This document shows, one piece after another, positions 34,524-42,712 of a DNA stretch of 64,000 bases. Source of the stretch: Streptomyces qinglanensis (lineage in GTDB: Bacteria; Actinomycetota; Actinomycetes; Streptomycetales; Streptomycetaceae); the NCBI RefSeq assembly GCF_900111245.1, contig NZ_FOGO01000004.1, positions 2,496 to 66,495 of the forward strand, in the 5' to 3' direction. Below the pieces are notes generated by a model. It searched no databases. It saw only the letters and a list, made by a program, of their open reading frames with translations, and was not told where the DNA came from. Each line of letters opens with the position of its first letter. Positions within the stretch are counted from its first letter, which is position 1. A program made the position numbers and the translations under genes.

Positions 34524-34830
34524 ACCGGGCCCTCTCCTGCGCGCATCGGGGCGGTACGGGCGGCACCGGGGACCGGCGTCGCACACCCGCTGGGACGGGC
34601 AGGGGGGCGTCAGGACAGCGCAGGCGATGCGAGGGTCCGGCACGGCCGGAAGGGGACCGGCCGCTCGGTGCGGGGCCCTCGGGTGCGGCCCGCTCGTCGA
34701 CTCAACAACGTTCACTCGATGGTGAGTTGAAGGATCTGTTCAGGGCTGCGACGCGCTGCCACACTTGCCGTGCCCCAGTGAACCCCCCCATGGCCCGGTC
34801 GTTCCGGGCCCGTCACTTCGGAGGTCCTCC
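34524..34830. other. Intergenic region between the GTPase operon and the phospholipase gene
   Basis: 307 bp with no convincing gene. A CGGCCGG/CCGGCCG hairpin with 7-nt loop (34643-34663) could help end the operon transcript. Around 34702-34730 nested inverted segments (TCAAC/GTTGA flanking TTCAC/GGTGA) could be an operator for the phospholipase gene. No clear -35/-10 pair was found. Confidence 0.4.
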
Positions 34831-35322
34831 ATGCGCCGCAGATTCGCCGTCCCGCTCGCTGCCGCCGCGCTGTCGCTCCCCGCCGTGCTCGTCCCCGCCG
34901 GCTCGGCCTCGGCCGCTCCCGCCGACAAGGCGCAGGTGCTCAGCTCCTGGACGCAGACCAGCGCCTCCAGCTACAACTCCTGGTATCAGGCCCGGCAGCA
35001 CCAGGGCGACTGGTCCGCCTACGGCTTCGACTGGTCGACGGACTACTGCAGCTCCTCGCCCGACAACCCCTTCGGCTTCCCCTTCCGGACCGCCTGCGCC
35101 CGCCACGACTTCGGCTACCGCAACTACAAGGCCATGGGCACCTTCTCGGCGAACAAGTCCCGCATCGACTCGGCCTTCTACGCGGACCTCAAGCGGGTCT
35201 GCAACCGCTACTCCGGAGCGACCAAAACAGCCTGCAACTCGACGGCCTGGACGTACTACCACGCCGTCGACATCTTCGGCCTCAAGGGCGCCGACGAGGC
35301 AGCCGCGGACAAGGCCGCCTGA
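34831..35322 (+). CDS. Secreted prokaryotic phospholipase A2
   Basis: 163 residues. N-terminal signal peptide: MRRR, hydrophobic core, then cleavage likely after SASA (~28). The PLA2 catalytic core ACARHDFGYRN gives the His-Asp pair; four cysteines around it fit the two-disulphide prokaryotic type known from Streptomyces. It hydrolyses the sn-2 ester of phospholipids outside the cell. ATG with GGAGG upstream. It has its own intergenic region, so I do not count it as part of the GTPase system. Confidence 0.93.
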   Translation: MRRRFAVPLAAAALSLPAVLVPAGSASAAPADKAQVLSSWTQTSASSYNSWYQARQHQGDWSAYGFDWSTDYCSSSPDNPFGFPFRTACARHDFGYRNYKAMGTFSANKSRIDSAFYADLKRVCNRYSGATKTACNSTAWTYYHAVDIFGLKGADEAAADKAA

Positions 35323-35373
35323 CCGGCCCGCCGCACCCGGTCCGCCGGACGGGTACCCGGGCGCTCCTTCCGT

Positions 35374-35425
35374 TGCCGTTCAGCCACGGGAGGGGCGCCT
35401 GCCGTTCAGCCACGGGAGGAGCGCC
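35374..35425. repeat. 26-bp tandem direct repeat at the 3' end of the glycosyltransferase gene
   Basis: Two adjacent 26-bp copies (35374-35399 and 35400-35425) differ by one base. The second copy holds the stop codon and last codons of the minus-strand glycosyltransferase gene, so the first looks like a duplication just downstream of it. Confidence 0.9.
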
Positions 35426-36758
35426 CCGCGGCCGACGGCTCCGGCTGCTCCTGCGGCTCCCGACGCTCCCGCCGTTCGGCGCGGCGGCCGAACACCCAGG
35501 CGCGGAAGAGGAGGAAGCGCAGCACCGTGGCGGCCAGGTTCGCGCACACCAGCACGGCGAGCTCGGCACTGCGCGGCGCCCCGGCGGCCGCGGTGTGCAG
35601 CGCGGCCAGCGAACCGCTGGTCAACGCCAGGCCGACGGCGAAGACGAGCAGGCCCTGGGCCTGGTGCCGGACGGCTCGCTCCCGCCCGCGCACCCCGAAG
35701 GTCAGCCGCCGGTTCGCGGCGGTGTTCCCCAGCGCCGACAGCAGCAGCGCCGACGCGTTGGCCGACTGTGCGCCCAGGCCCTGCCGCAGCAGTGAGTAGA
35801 GCCCCAGATACAGCAGCGTGCTCAGCGCTCCGACCAGGCAGAAACCGATGAGCTGCCGCGGCAGGCCACCGGGCACGTCCGCCAGTTCGCGGTCGCGCGG
35901 GTCGTCGCCGAACGGGCGGCGCAGCCGGTCCAGCGGCAGCGCGCCCCCCGCCAGCGCCCTGCCCACCCGCCAGACCCCCTTGAGGTCGTCCGTGACGGTG
36001 CGCAGGATGTCCACCCGCGAGTCGGGGTCGTCCACCCAGTCCACCGGTACCTCGTGCACACGCAGCCCGGCGCGCTCGGCCAGCACCAGCAGTTCGGTGT
36101 CGAAGAACCAGCCGTTGTCCTGCACGAGCGGCAGCAGCCGGTCCGCCACCTCGCCGCGTACGGCTTTGAAGCCGCACTGCGCGTCGGAGAAGCGGGCGGC
36201 CAGCGAGCCGCGCAGCAGCAGGTTGTAGCCGCGCGAGAGGACCTCGCGCTTCGGACCGCGTACGACACGCGAACCGGAGGCCAGCCGGGTGCCGGTCGCG
36301 ACGTCCGAGTGGCCCGAGATCAGCGGCGCGACCAGCGGCAGCAGCGCGTTGAGGTCGGTGGACAGATCCACGTCCATGTAGGCCCGCACGGGGGCGTCCG
36401 AGGCGGCCCACACGGTGCGCAGGGCGCGCCCCCGGCCCTTCTCCTCCAGGCGCGTCAACGAGACGGAGTCGAACTCCCGGACGAGTTCGCGGGCCACCTC
36501 CTGGGTGCGGTCCCGGCTGGCGTTGTCCGCGACGGTGATCCGGAAGCCGTAGGGGAAGTGCCGGGTCAGGAAGGCGTGCAGCCGCCGGACGCAGGGCCCG
36601 AGGGCCGCCTCCTCGTTGTAGACGGGCACCACCACGTCCAGCACGGTCGTGGGTGTCCGGGACGGCAGATGGCGGCGGGAGGGCAGGGTCTCGCACGACG
36701 GCAGGCGCTCGTGCGACGGCGCGGTCTCGCGCCCCACAGGATCGGTCTTCGCACTCAT
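35406..36758 (-). CDS. Family 2 glycosyltransferase (dolichol-phosphate mannosyltransferase type) with GtrA domain
   Basis: 450 residues. The N-terminal ~55 residues are a low-complexity extension. A GT2 domain follows with DVVVPVYNEE, ADNASRD and the metal-binding DVDLSTD; the C-terminal ~130 residues are a GtrA-like membrane domain with about four helices (LIGFCLVGALSTLLYLGLY onward). Such enzymes transfer a sugar to polyprenyl phosphate at the membrane. The ATG was chosen because the sensor kinase ends 26 bp upstream and conserved sequence starts soon after. Last gene of the regulator/kinase/glycosyltransferase operon, suggesting cell-envelope control. Confidence 0.9.
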   Translation of the reverse strand: MSAKTDPVGRETAPSHERLPSCETLPSRRHLPSRTPTTVLDVVVPVYNEEAALGPCVRRLHAFLTRHFPYGFRITVADNASRDRTQEVARELVREFDSVSLTRLEEKGRGRALRTVWAASDAPVRAYMDVDLSTDLNALLPLVAPLISGHSDVATGTRLASGSRVVRGPKREVLSRGYNLLLRGSLAARFSDAQCGFKAVRGEVADRLLPLVQDNGWFFDTELLVLAERAGLRVHEVPVDWVDDPDSRVDILRTVTDDLKGVWRVGRALAGGALPLDRLRRPFGDDPRDRELADVPGGLPRQLIGFCLVGALSTLLYLGLYSLLRQGLGAQSANASALLLSALGNTAANRRLTFGVRGRERAVRHQAQGLLVFAVGLALTSGSLAALHTAAAGAPRSAELAVLVCANLAATVLRFLLFRAWVFGRRAERRERREPQEQPEPSAAGRSSRG

Positions 36759-36784
36759 GCCGCCGACCGTGGCGAACGGGCCTG

Positions 36785-38374
36785 TCAGCCCGGTGTGGTC
36801 AGCCTGTGCGCCACCTGTGAGGTGCCGGATCCGGCGGAATCCGCGGGCAGCCGCACGGTGAAGGCGGTCCGGCCGGGCCGGCTGGCGACCTGGACGCCGC
36901 CGCCGTGCGCGGCCACCACCGCCGCCACGATGGCCAGCCCCAGCCCGGTGCTGCCGCGGTGCCGGGAGCGCGAGACGTCGCCCCGCGCGAACCGCTCGAA
37001 GACACGCTCCCGCACGTCCGCCGGGATGCCGGGGCCGTCGTCCACGACCCGCACCTCCACCCGGTCCCCGTCCAGCGCCAGTTGCGCGCGCACCGTCGTA
37101 CCCGGCGGAGTGTGACTGCGCGCGTTGGCCAGCAGATTGGCCAGCACCTGCCGCAGCCGCGACTCGTCGCCGGTCACCAGCAGCGGGGAGGAGGGCACCT
37201 CCAGGCGCCACACATGCTCAGGACCGGCCACCCGCGCATCGCTGACCGCGTCGACGACCAGCGCCGAGACATCCACCGGCTCCCGCTCCAGCGGCCGCCC
37301 CGAATCCAGCCGCGCGAGCAGCAGCAGGTCCTCCACCAGCCCGCTCATCCGCACCGCCTCGGACTCGATCCGCTCCAGCGCGTAACCCGTGTCCGTACCG
37401 GCGTCCGGCTGCTCCCGGCGCGAGAGCTCCGCATAGCCCCGGATGGACGCCAGCGGAGTACGCAGCTCGTGGCTGGCGTCCGCGATGAACCGGCGCAGCC
37501 GCAGCTCACTGTCGTGCCGCGCCGCCAGCGCCGAACCGACATGGCCGAGCATCCGGTTCAGCGCCGCCCCGACCTGGCCGACCTCCGTCTCCGGGTCGGT
37601 GTCCCGCACCGGCACCCGCTCCCGCAGCCGCACCTCGCCGCTGTGCAGGGGAAGTTCGGAGACCCGGGTGGCGGTGTGCGCCATCCGCCGCAGCGGACGC
37701 AGCGCGACCCGCACGGACGCGGCACCGGCGATCCCCGCACCCAGCAGTCCGGCACCGGCGACGCACACCTCGACCAGCACGAGCGTGCTGATCGTGTCGT
37801 CCACGGCGGTGGTCGGCAGACCGACCACCAGGGTGCCGCCCGCCACGGGCACGGACGTCACCCGGTAGCTGCCCACCTGCGGCAGCTCCGCGGTGTGCGG
37901 ACTGCTGTCGCGGGGCACCGAGGCCAGCGCCGCGGACTGCGCGTCGGTCAGCTCCCTGATGCCGACGCCGGGCATCCCGTCGGCCGGCTGCTGCTGCACA
38001 CTGCGGGCCGCGGAGCTGAAGGTACTGCCGGAGCCGCTGTCGGAGGCGTCGTCGCCGTTGTCCTTGACGAAGGCGCCGACGGTACCCACCGGCTGCCCGC
38101 CCACCTTCAGGAACCGCAGCTTCTCCAGCCCCTCGGGCCGCTGATGACCGGGCGGTCCGGGGCCCGCGGCGCGGAAGGTGACGTCCTTGAGCTGGCTGTC
38201 GAGCTGCTGGTACAGGTACGTGTGCAGCGCGATGGTCGTCACCGTGCCGATCACCGCGGCCACCACCGCGATCATCGCCACGACCGAGAGCACCAGCCGG
38301 GCACGCAGCGAACGGCGCACCCGCAGCCGCGCGCGCACCCCGGAGAACAGCCGGAACACCGCCGCTTCCCTCAC
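36785..38374 (-). CDS. Sensor histidine kinase
   Basis: 529 residues. Two transmembrane segments flank an extracytoplasmic sensor of ~150 residues; then HAMP, HisKA with phosphoacceptor DASHELRTPLASI (~300), and HATPase with N, G1 and G2 motifs (NLLANARSHTP, DDGPGIP, GSTGLGLAIV). Typical class I kinase for the OmpR-type regulator encoded upstream. The GTG overlaps the regulator stop (GTGA), so the two are co-translated. The stimulus is unknown; the downstream polyprenyl glycosyltransferase hints at an envelope signal. Confidence 0.95.
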   Translation of the reverse strand: MREAAVFRLFSGVRARLRVRRSLRARLVLSVVAMIAVVAAVIGTVTTIALHTYLYQQLDSQLKDVTFRAAGPGPPGHQRPEGLEKLRFLKVGGQPVGTVGAFVKDNGDDASDSGSGSTFSSAARSVQQQPADGMPGVGIRELTDAQSAALASVPRDSSPHTAELPQVGSYRVTSVPVAGGTLVVGLPTTAVDDTISTLVLVEVCVAGAGLLGAGIAGAASVRVALRPLRRMAHTATRVSELPLHSGEVRLRERVPVRDTDPETEVGQVGAALNRMLGHVGSALAARHDSELRLRRFIADASHELRTPLASIRGYAELSRREQPDAGTDTGYALERIESEAVRMSGLVEDLLLLARLDSGRPLEREPVDVSALVVDAVSDARVAGPEHVWRLEVPSSPLLVTGDESRLRQVLANLLANARSHTPPGTTVRAQLALDGDRVEVRVVDDGPGIPADVRERVFERFARGDVSRSRHRGSTGLGLAIVAAVVAAHGGGVQVASRPGRTAFTVRLPADSAGSGTSQVAHRLTTPG

Positions 38375-39165
38375 TCCGCCGCGGGCTTGAGCAGATAGCC
38401 CGCACCGCGCCGCGTGTGGATCATCGGAGCCCGCCCCGCGTCGATCTTCCGCCGCAGATACGAGATGTACAGCTCCACCACGTTGCCCTGGCCGCCGAAG
38501 TCGTAGGACCACACCCGGTCCAGGATCTGCGCCTTGCTCAGCACCCGCCGCGGATTGCGCATCAGATACCGCAGCAGCTCGAACTCGGTCGCCGTCAGCC
38601 GGATCTCCGCGCCGCCCCGGGCCACCTCGTGGGTGTCCTCGTCCAGCGTCAGATCGCCCACGGCCAGCACGGACGACGGCTGCCCGGCGGCAGTGGCCCC
38701 GGCCCGCCGCAGCAGCCCGCGCAACCGGGCGATCACCTCCTCCAGGCTGAACGGCTTGGTCACATAGTCGTCGCCGCCCGCGGTCAGCCCGGCGATCCGG
38801 TCCTCCACCGCGTCCCGCGCCGTCAGGAACAGCACCGGAATCCCCGGGGTCACCGAGTGCAGCCGGCCGAGCACGGTCAGCCCGTCCACGTCCGGCAGCA
38901 TCACATCCAGCACCACCGCATCCGGACGCCAGTCCCGCGCCGTGCGCACCGCGGCCTCACCGCCGCCCGCCGCGCGCACCTCCCAGCCCTCGTACCGCAG
39001 CGCCATCGACAGCAGCTCGGTGAGCGAGGGCTCGTCGTCCACCACGAGGATCCGCACCGGACTGCCGTCGGGCCGCCGCAACGGCTCCTGCCCCGGCGCC
39101 CCGGCCCGCCCGGCACCCGCTCGTGCACCACCCTCACGCGCGGCCGACCCCGCCTTCTCGTCCAT
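38371..39165 (-). CDS. OmpR-family response regulator
   Basis: 264 residues. A ~35-residue Gly/Ala/Arg extension precedes the receiver domain (VRILVVDDEPS; phosphorylated Asp in AVVLDVMLPDVDG; LTARDA; TKPFS), then a winged-helix DNA-binding domain (LTATEFELLRYLMRNPRRVLS and ELYISYLRRKID). The ATG was chosen as the first plausible start after the promoter region. A pair of 11-bp direct repeats lies 21 bp upstream and is a good candidate for its own binding site. Confidence 0.95.
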   Translation of the reverse strand: MDEKAGSAAREGGARAGAGRAGAPGQEPLRRPDGSPVRILVVDDEPSLTELLSMALRYEGWEVRAAGGGEAAVRTARDWRPDAVVLDVMLPDVDGLTVLGRLHSVTPGIPVLFLTARDAVEDRIAGLTAGGDDYVTKPFSLEEVIARLRGLLRRAGATAAGQPSSVLAVGDLTLDEDTHEVARGGAEIRLTATEFELLRYLMRNPRRVLSKAQILDRVWSYDFGGQGNVVELYISYLRRKIDAGRAPMIHTRRGAGYLLKPAAE

Positions 39166-39185
39166 ACCGGCACCCTGCACGCCCA

Positions 39186-39207
39186 ACCTGAGAGAAACCT
39201 GTGAAAA
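39186..39207. promoter_or_regulatory. Tandem 11-bp direct repeats, putative response-regulator box
   Basis: ACCTGAGAGAA (39186-39196) is directly followed by ACCTGTGAAAA (39197-39207), sharing ACCTGxGAxAA. Head-to-tail repeats with 11-bp period are the classical site geometry for OmpR/PhoB dimers. The site lies just upstream of the regulator gene, suggesting autoregulation. Confidence 0.5.
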
Positions 39208-39600
39208 CCCTGGGGGGCGGCTGAGAAGCGGGGCCCGATGGCCCACGGCCCACGGCCGACGTCCGACCATCCATGTCAGATCGTGAGCTAAGCCCTCGCA
39301 GCCTCGAACGACGCTTTGACCTGGGCTGATCGCACAGAAGGCCGACACGGGTCTGCTCACGGGTTCCTGGCGGCGTCTGGTGCTGTCCGGGCCGCACCTG
39401 GAGCCGGGCACAGCGGATTGGAACATACGCGCTCCGCGTGCTGGAGCAGGTGCACCGGATGCTGCGCCGGAGAGAGGTGTTCGCGAGGAACTCCTCCAAG
39501 CGGATTCGGGCTGTGCTGTGCATCACATCGACCTCTTGTCACGGATGGGAGGTCCGCTTCCATCTGGTGGTCGTCGGAAGCGATGGAGGAGGTCGGAACG
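39208..39600. other. Divergent regulatory region between the response-regulator operon and the oxidoreductase gene
   Basis: About 390 bp without a credible gene. The left end must hold the promoter of the minus-strand operon. The right end has a GGAGGAGG ribosome site (39585-39592) for the GTG at 39601 and a possible ECF-type promoter near 39537. The middle (39300-39500) shows no conserved reading frame. Confidence 0.5.
39537..39564 (+). promoter_or_regulatory. Candidate ECF41-type promoter
   Basis: TGTCACG (39537-39543), a 17-bp spacer and CATC (39561-39564) resemble the ECF41 pattern as I recall it (TGTCACA ... CGTC). It lies ~40 bp before the start of the oxidoreductase gene co-transcribed with an ECF41 sigma factor, so autoregulation is plausible. 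The -10 match is imperfect. Confidence 0.3.
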
Positions 39601-40806
39601 GTGAGCACACAGCAGGAGACCGGCATGACGGTCACACACCGTGTGGTGGTCCTGGGGGCTGGGTACGCGGGCATGTCCGCGGCCATCCAACTGGCGGCCA
39701 GGGGCAAGCGGTGCGAGGGCGTGCGGGTGACCGTGGTGAATGCGCAGGAGCGGTTCACCGAGCGCATGCGGCTGCACATGACAGCGACCGGGCAGCGGCT
39801 CGCCGAGCTGAGCATCCCGGAACTGCTGGAGGGCACGGGGGCGCGATTCGTACGGGGCTGGGTGACGGCGGTGGACGCGGACGCCAAGACTGTGCGGATC
39901 GACGACGACCGGGTCCTGCACTATGACACGCTGGTGTACGGGTTGGGCAGTGTGGCCGACACGTCGGCGGTGCCGGGGGCCGAGGACCACGCGTACACCC
40001 TGAGCAGTGCCCAGGACGCCGAGTTGCTCGCCGACCGACTGGGGCGGCTCGGCAGCGGCACGGTGATGGTCGGCGGCAGCGGGCTGACCGGCATCGAGTC
40101 GGCCGCGGAGATTGCCGAGCGGCACCCAAAGCTGGAGGTCGTGCTGCAGGGCCGGGTCGAGCCCGGTGCGGCCATGAAGCCCAAGGCCAAGGCGTACGTG
40201 CACGCCGCGCTCCGGCGGCTGGGCGTTCAGGTGCGTACAGGGGTCGAGGTGGTGAAGGTTCTGCCCAACGGGGTGGAATTGGCAGGCGGGGAGAGCATCG
40301 CCGCCGACGCGGTCCTGTGGACGAGCGGTACACGGGTGTCGCCGCTGGCGGCCGCCGCCGGGCTGGCCGTCGACCAGCGCGGATGCATCGTCACGGACGC
40401 CACACTGCGGTCGGTGTCCCATCCCGACGTGTACGCGATCGGCGACGCGGCCGCGATCCGCCAGCGCTACGGCGTGATGCACGGCACCTGCCAGGGCGGC
40501 ATGCCGACCGGGGTGCATGCCGCGCTGTCCATCGAGCGAATGCTCAAAGGCAAGCAGCCCAAACCGTTCCGCTTTGGCTATTACCACACGTCGGTGAGCC
40601 TGGGACGTGGCGATGCCGTGGTGCAGTTCACCCGCCCCGATGACAGCCCGCGCCGGATCTTCCTGACCGGCCGCATGGCCGTCCGGTACAAGGAAACGGT
40701 GACCGCCTCGCCCTGGCCGACCTATGGCCGTATGAAGAAGATGCCCGCCTCGGGTGCGTTCTGGCCCCGCGGGGGCCGCTTCACCCGTGTCCGGGAGGCC
40801 CGATGA
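39601..40806 (+). CDS. FAD-dependent NADH dehydrogenase-like (type II) oxidoreductase
   Basis: 401 residues. FAD-binding motif VVVLGAGYAGMSAA near the N-terminus, NAD-binding loop TVMVGGSGLTGIESAAE mid-protein and the second FAD contact VYAIGDAAAI: the two-dinucleotide-fold pattern of NDH-2 enzymes. It probably oxidises NAD(P)H and passes electrons to a quinone or small acceptor. GTG with an excellent GGAGGAGG site; ATG eight codons in is possible. Its TGA overlaps the sigma-factor ATG, matching the habit of ECF41 sigma genes to sit with redox enzymes. Confidence 0.9.
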   Translation: MSTQQETGMTVTHRVVVLGAGYAGMSAAIQLAARGKRCEGVRVTVVNAQERFTERMRLHMTATGQRLAELSIPELLEGTGARFVRGWVTAVDADAKTVRIDDDRVLHYDTLVYGLGSVADTSAVPGAEDHAYTLSSAQDAELLADRLGRLGSGTVMVGGSGLTGIESAAEIAERHPKLEVVLQGRVEPGAAMKPKAKAYVHAALRRLGVQVRTGVEVVKVLPNGVELAGGESIAADAVLWTSGTRVSPLAAAAGLAVDQRGCIVTDATLRSVSHPDVYAIGDAAAIRQRYGVMHGTCQGGMPTGVHAALSIERMLKGKQPKPFRFGYYHTSVSLGRGDAVVQFTRPDDSPRRIFLTGRMAVRYKETVTASPWPTYGRMKKMPASGAFWPRGGRFTRVREAR

Positions 40807-41723
40807 TCAACATGCCAGGCCACCCCGACCAGCAGGTCTTCCACGAGCACCGCAGCCTGCTGTTCTCCGTGGCCTATCGCCTCCTGGGTACTGCGGCCGA
40901 CGCCGAGGACGCCGTCCAGGACGCCTGGATCAAGTGGTCCGCCGCGGACCGCTCGCAGGTGGCCGACCCCAAGGCGTACCTGACCCGGATCGTCTCGAAC
41001 CTGGCGCTGGAACGGCTGCGCTCGACTCGGCACAAGCGCGAGACCTACGTGGGGCCGTGGCTCCCGGAGCCCATCCTCACCAGTGGGGATGCCTCCGAGG
41101 CCGTCGTGAACACCGAGTCGGTGTCGATGGCCATGCTGGTGGTGCTGGAGACACTCAGCCCGCTGGAGCGCGCGGTGTTCGTGCTCAAGGAGGTCTTCGA
41201 CTTCAGCCACGCCGAAATCGCCGAGGCGGTGGAACGTTCTGAACCTGCGGTGCGTCAGGCCGCGCACCGGGCCCGCGAGCATGTGCGGGCCCGGCGGCCG
41301 CGCTTCGCAGCCGACCGGACCCGGCAGCGCGAGGCCACCGAGCGGTTCTTCGCTGCCACGATCGGCGGTGACATCAACACCCTGATGGAACTGCTGTCCC
41401 CGGACGTCACCTTGTGGACCGACGGCGGTGGCAAGGTCCGTCAGGCCCTGCGCCCAGTTGTCGGCGCAAGCACGGTGGCCAACTGGTTCGCGGCCATCGG
41501 CACCGTCCCGTACCAGGGCATCGCGCCCGCCGACATGAGAGCCGAACTCGTCGTGATCAACGGCGGGCCGGGCATCGTCTTCAGTGCGCCGGGACGCGTG
41601 ATCGCCACCGTCACGTTCGATTTCGGCGCCGACGGACGTATCACCGTCATCCACAACGTGGCCAACCCGGACAAACTCCAGGCCGTCGCCGGCGGCACCG
41701 CCTACGACATCGGGACGCCGTGA
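40803..41723 (+). CDS. ECF41-group (SigJ-like) RNA polymerase sigma factor
   Basis: 306 residues. Sigma region 2 (HRSLLFSVAYRLLGTAADAEDAVQDAW) and region 4 (FDFSHAEIAEAVERS) are followed by a SnoaL-like C-terminal domain of ~130 residues. The linker motif YVGPWLPEP and the C-terminal motifs DGGGK and NPDKL are signatures of ECF41. These factors lack a classic anti-sigma; the SnoaL-like tail modulates activity itself. The ATG overlaps the oxidoreductase stop (ATGA), so the two are one unit. Probable stress or redox role. Confidence 0.94.
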   Translation: MINMPGHPDQQVFHEHRSLLFSVAYRLLGTAADAEDAVQDAWIKWSAADRSQVADPKAYLTRIVSNLALERLRSTRHKRETYVGPWLPEPILTSGDASEAVVNTESVSMAMLVVLETLSPLERAVFVLKEVFDFSHAEIAEAVERSEPAVRQAAHRAREHVRARRPRFAADRTRQREATERFFAATIGGDINTLMELLSPDVTLWTDGGGKVRQALRPVVGASTVANWFAAIGTVPYQGIAPADMRAELVVINGGPGIVFSAPGRVIATVTFDFGADGRITVIHNVANPDKLQAVAGGTAYDIGTP

Positions 41724-41781
41724 GCGTCCTCACCGCGAGCTGTCGCCGGGCGGGGGCAGGCTGGTCGTCCGCGACCGATCC

Positions 41782-42117
41782 TCATCGGCGGTATGGGCCG
41801 CACGGGTCCTGGCCGCTCCAGGACGATGCGCGGGGTGCCGCGGGTGCTCCGCCGAGCTCGAGGCGCCGCCGACTGCGTGCGTTCGTCTCCGCGACGCGGG
41901 CGCTCAGCACCTCGGCATGGGTCAGCAGCCGGACGCGGCCGGGGTCCGCGTCCCACTCCCGTCCCCCGCCCAGCGGCCGGAGCTGGAGGTAGGGGCCCTC
42001 CCGCCCCATCACCACCCCGACCCGGTCACGAGCGAGATCCCGTACCGCCGAGCCGACGACCGGTTCCACCGGCGTGGCGATGACTGACACCTGCGGCCGG
42101 GCTCCGCCGTCCGTCAC
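41782..42117 (-). CDS. Conserved actinobacterial hypothetical protein
   Basis: 111 residues. The central part (VGSAVRDLARDRVGVVMGREG, LRPLGGGREWDADP, EVLSARVAETNARS) resembles a small protein family common in Streptomyces near Xre/DUF397 regulators; I know no assigned function. No signal or membrane segment. Its GTG overlaps the stop of the preceding minus-strand gene (GTGA). The C-terminal tail after ~85 is low complexity. Convergent with the sigma factor, 58 bp apart. Confidence 0.72.
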   Translation of the reverse strand: MTDGGARPQVSVIATPVEPVVGSAVRDLARDRVGVVMGREGPYLQLRPLGGGREWDADPGRVRLLTHAEVLSARVAETNARSRRRLELGGAPAAPRASSWSGQDPCGPYRR

Positions 42118-42527
42118 CGGCCGGCACCCCGCGCGATCACGGCCGCCAGCGCGAAGGCGACGGAGGCCGAGCAGACGCCGAGGTGGACGAGCGCGTACCG
42201 GGCGGCCCGCGCGGAGTCCGGCATGTCGCGCTCGCCGCCGCCGTCGTCATTGCCCGCCGACGCGTCCCGCCACGGGGTGCGGACGTCCATCGCCGGGAGT
42301 TGGATACCGGCGCGGGTCAGCGCCTCGGCGAGCGCGTCACGCGCCGCCACCGCCTCCCGGATCTTGCCGGCCCCGGCCGGTACCCGGCCCTCTGTCCAGC
42401 CGCGGAGCTCGTTCGGGTGGGCGTCGGGGTTCGGGGCGCTGTCGCTGCTGCTGTTGGCGCTCTTGCCTGAGGCTCCGTCGGAGTTGCAGGCGCCGTCGAG
42501 GTTCGGGGACTGCTGGGGGCTCGCCAT
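42114..42527 (-). CDS. Conserved hypothetical protein with C-terminal membrane segment
   Basis: 137 residues. A Ser/Asn/Asp-rich N-terminus, a helical middle (KIREAVAARDALAEALTRAGIQLP), then a C-terminal hydrophobic segment (~115-133) predicting a tail-anchored membrane protein. ATG at 42527 was chosen because AGGAGCA precedes it; an ATG at 42551 lacks a ribosome site. Forms a two-gene unit with the next minus-strand gene and lies divergently from the Xre/DUF5753 regulator. Function unknown. Confidence 0.72.
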   Translation of the reverse strand: MASPQQSPNLDGACNSDGASGKSANSSSDSAPNPDAHPNELRGWTEGRVPAGAGKIREAVAARDALAEALTRAGIQLPAMDVRTPWRDASAGNDDGGGERDMPDSARAARYALVHLGVCSASVAFALAAVIARGAGR

Positions 42528-42712
42528 CGGTGGTGCTCCTGAACTTTTCATGGTTTGTTCTGATATTTCGCCGCCTGGCGCGCACCATTTGAACTACCGT
42601 GCGTGAGGGGCGCATTACGAGAATGCGTCCTGGCTGAGCTGCGCACACCGCAGATCGGTTGTGATTCCCCGGCAGACCAGCGCATGTTCCACACCTTCCA
42701 CGGAGGCACACC

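Noticed and set aside
34831..35322. Phospholipase A2 as effector of the upstream GTPase operon
   Set aside because: It has a secretion signal and is separated by a 307-bp intergenic region; no coupling is visible.
30309..35851. Very long open frames on both strands (over 1400 codons) across the GAP1 and second-GTPase genes
   Set aside because: They are out-of-phase shadows of real high-GC genes: Arg/Pro/Ala-rich with no domains, while the annotated frames hold GTPase and GAP1 motifs.
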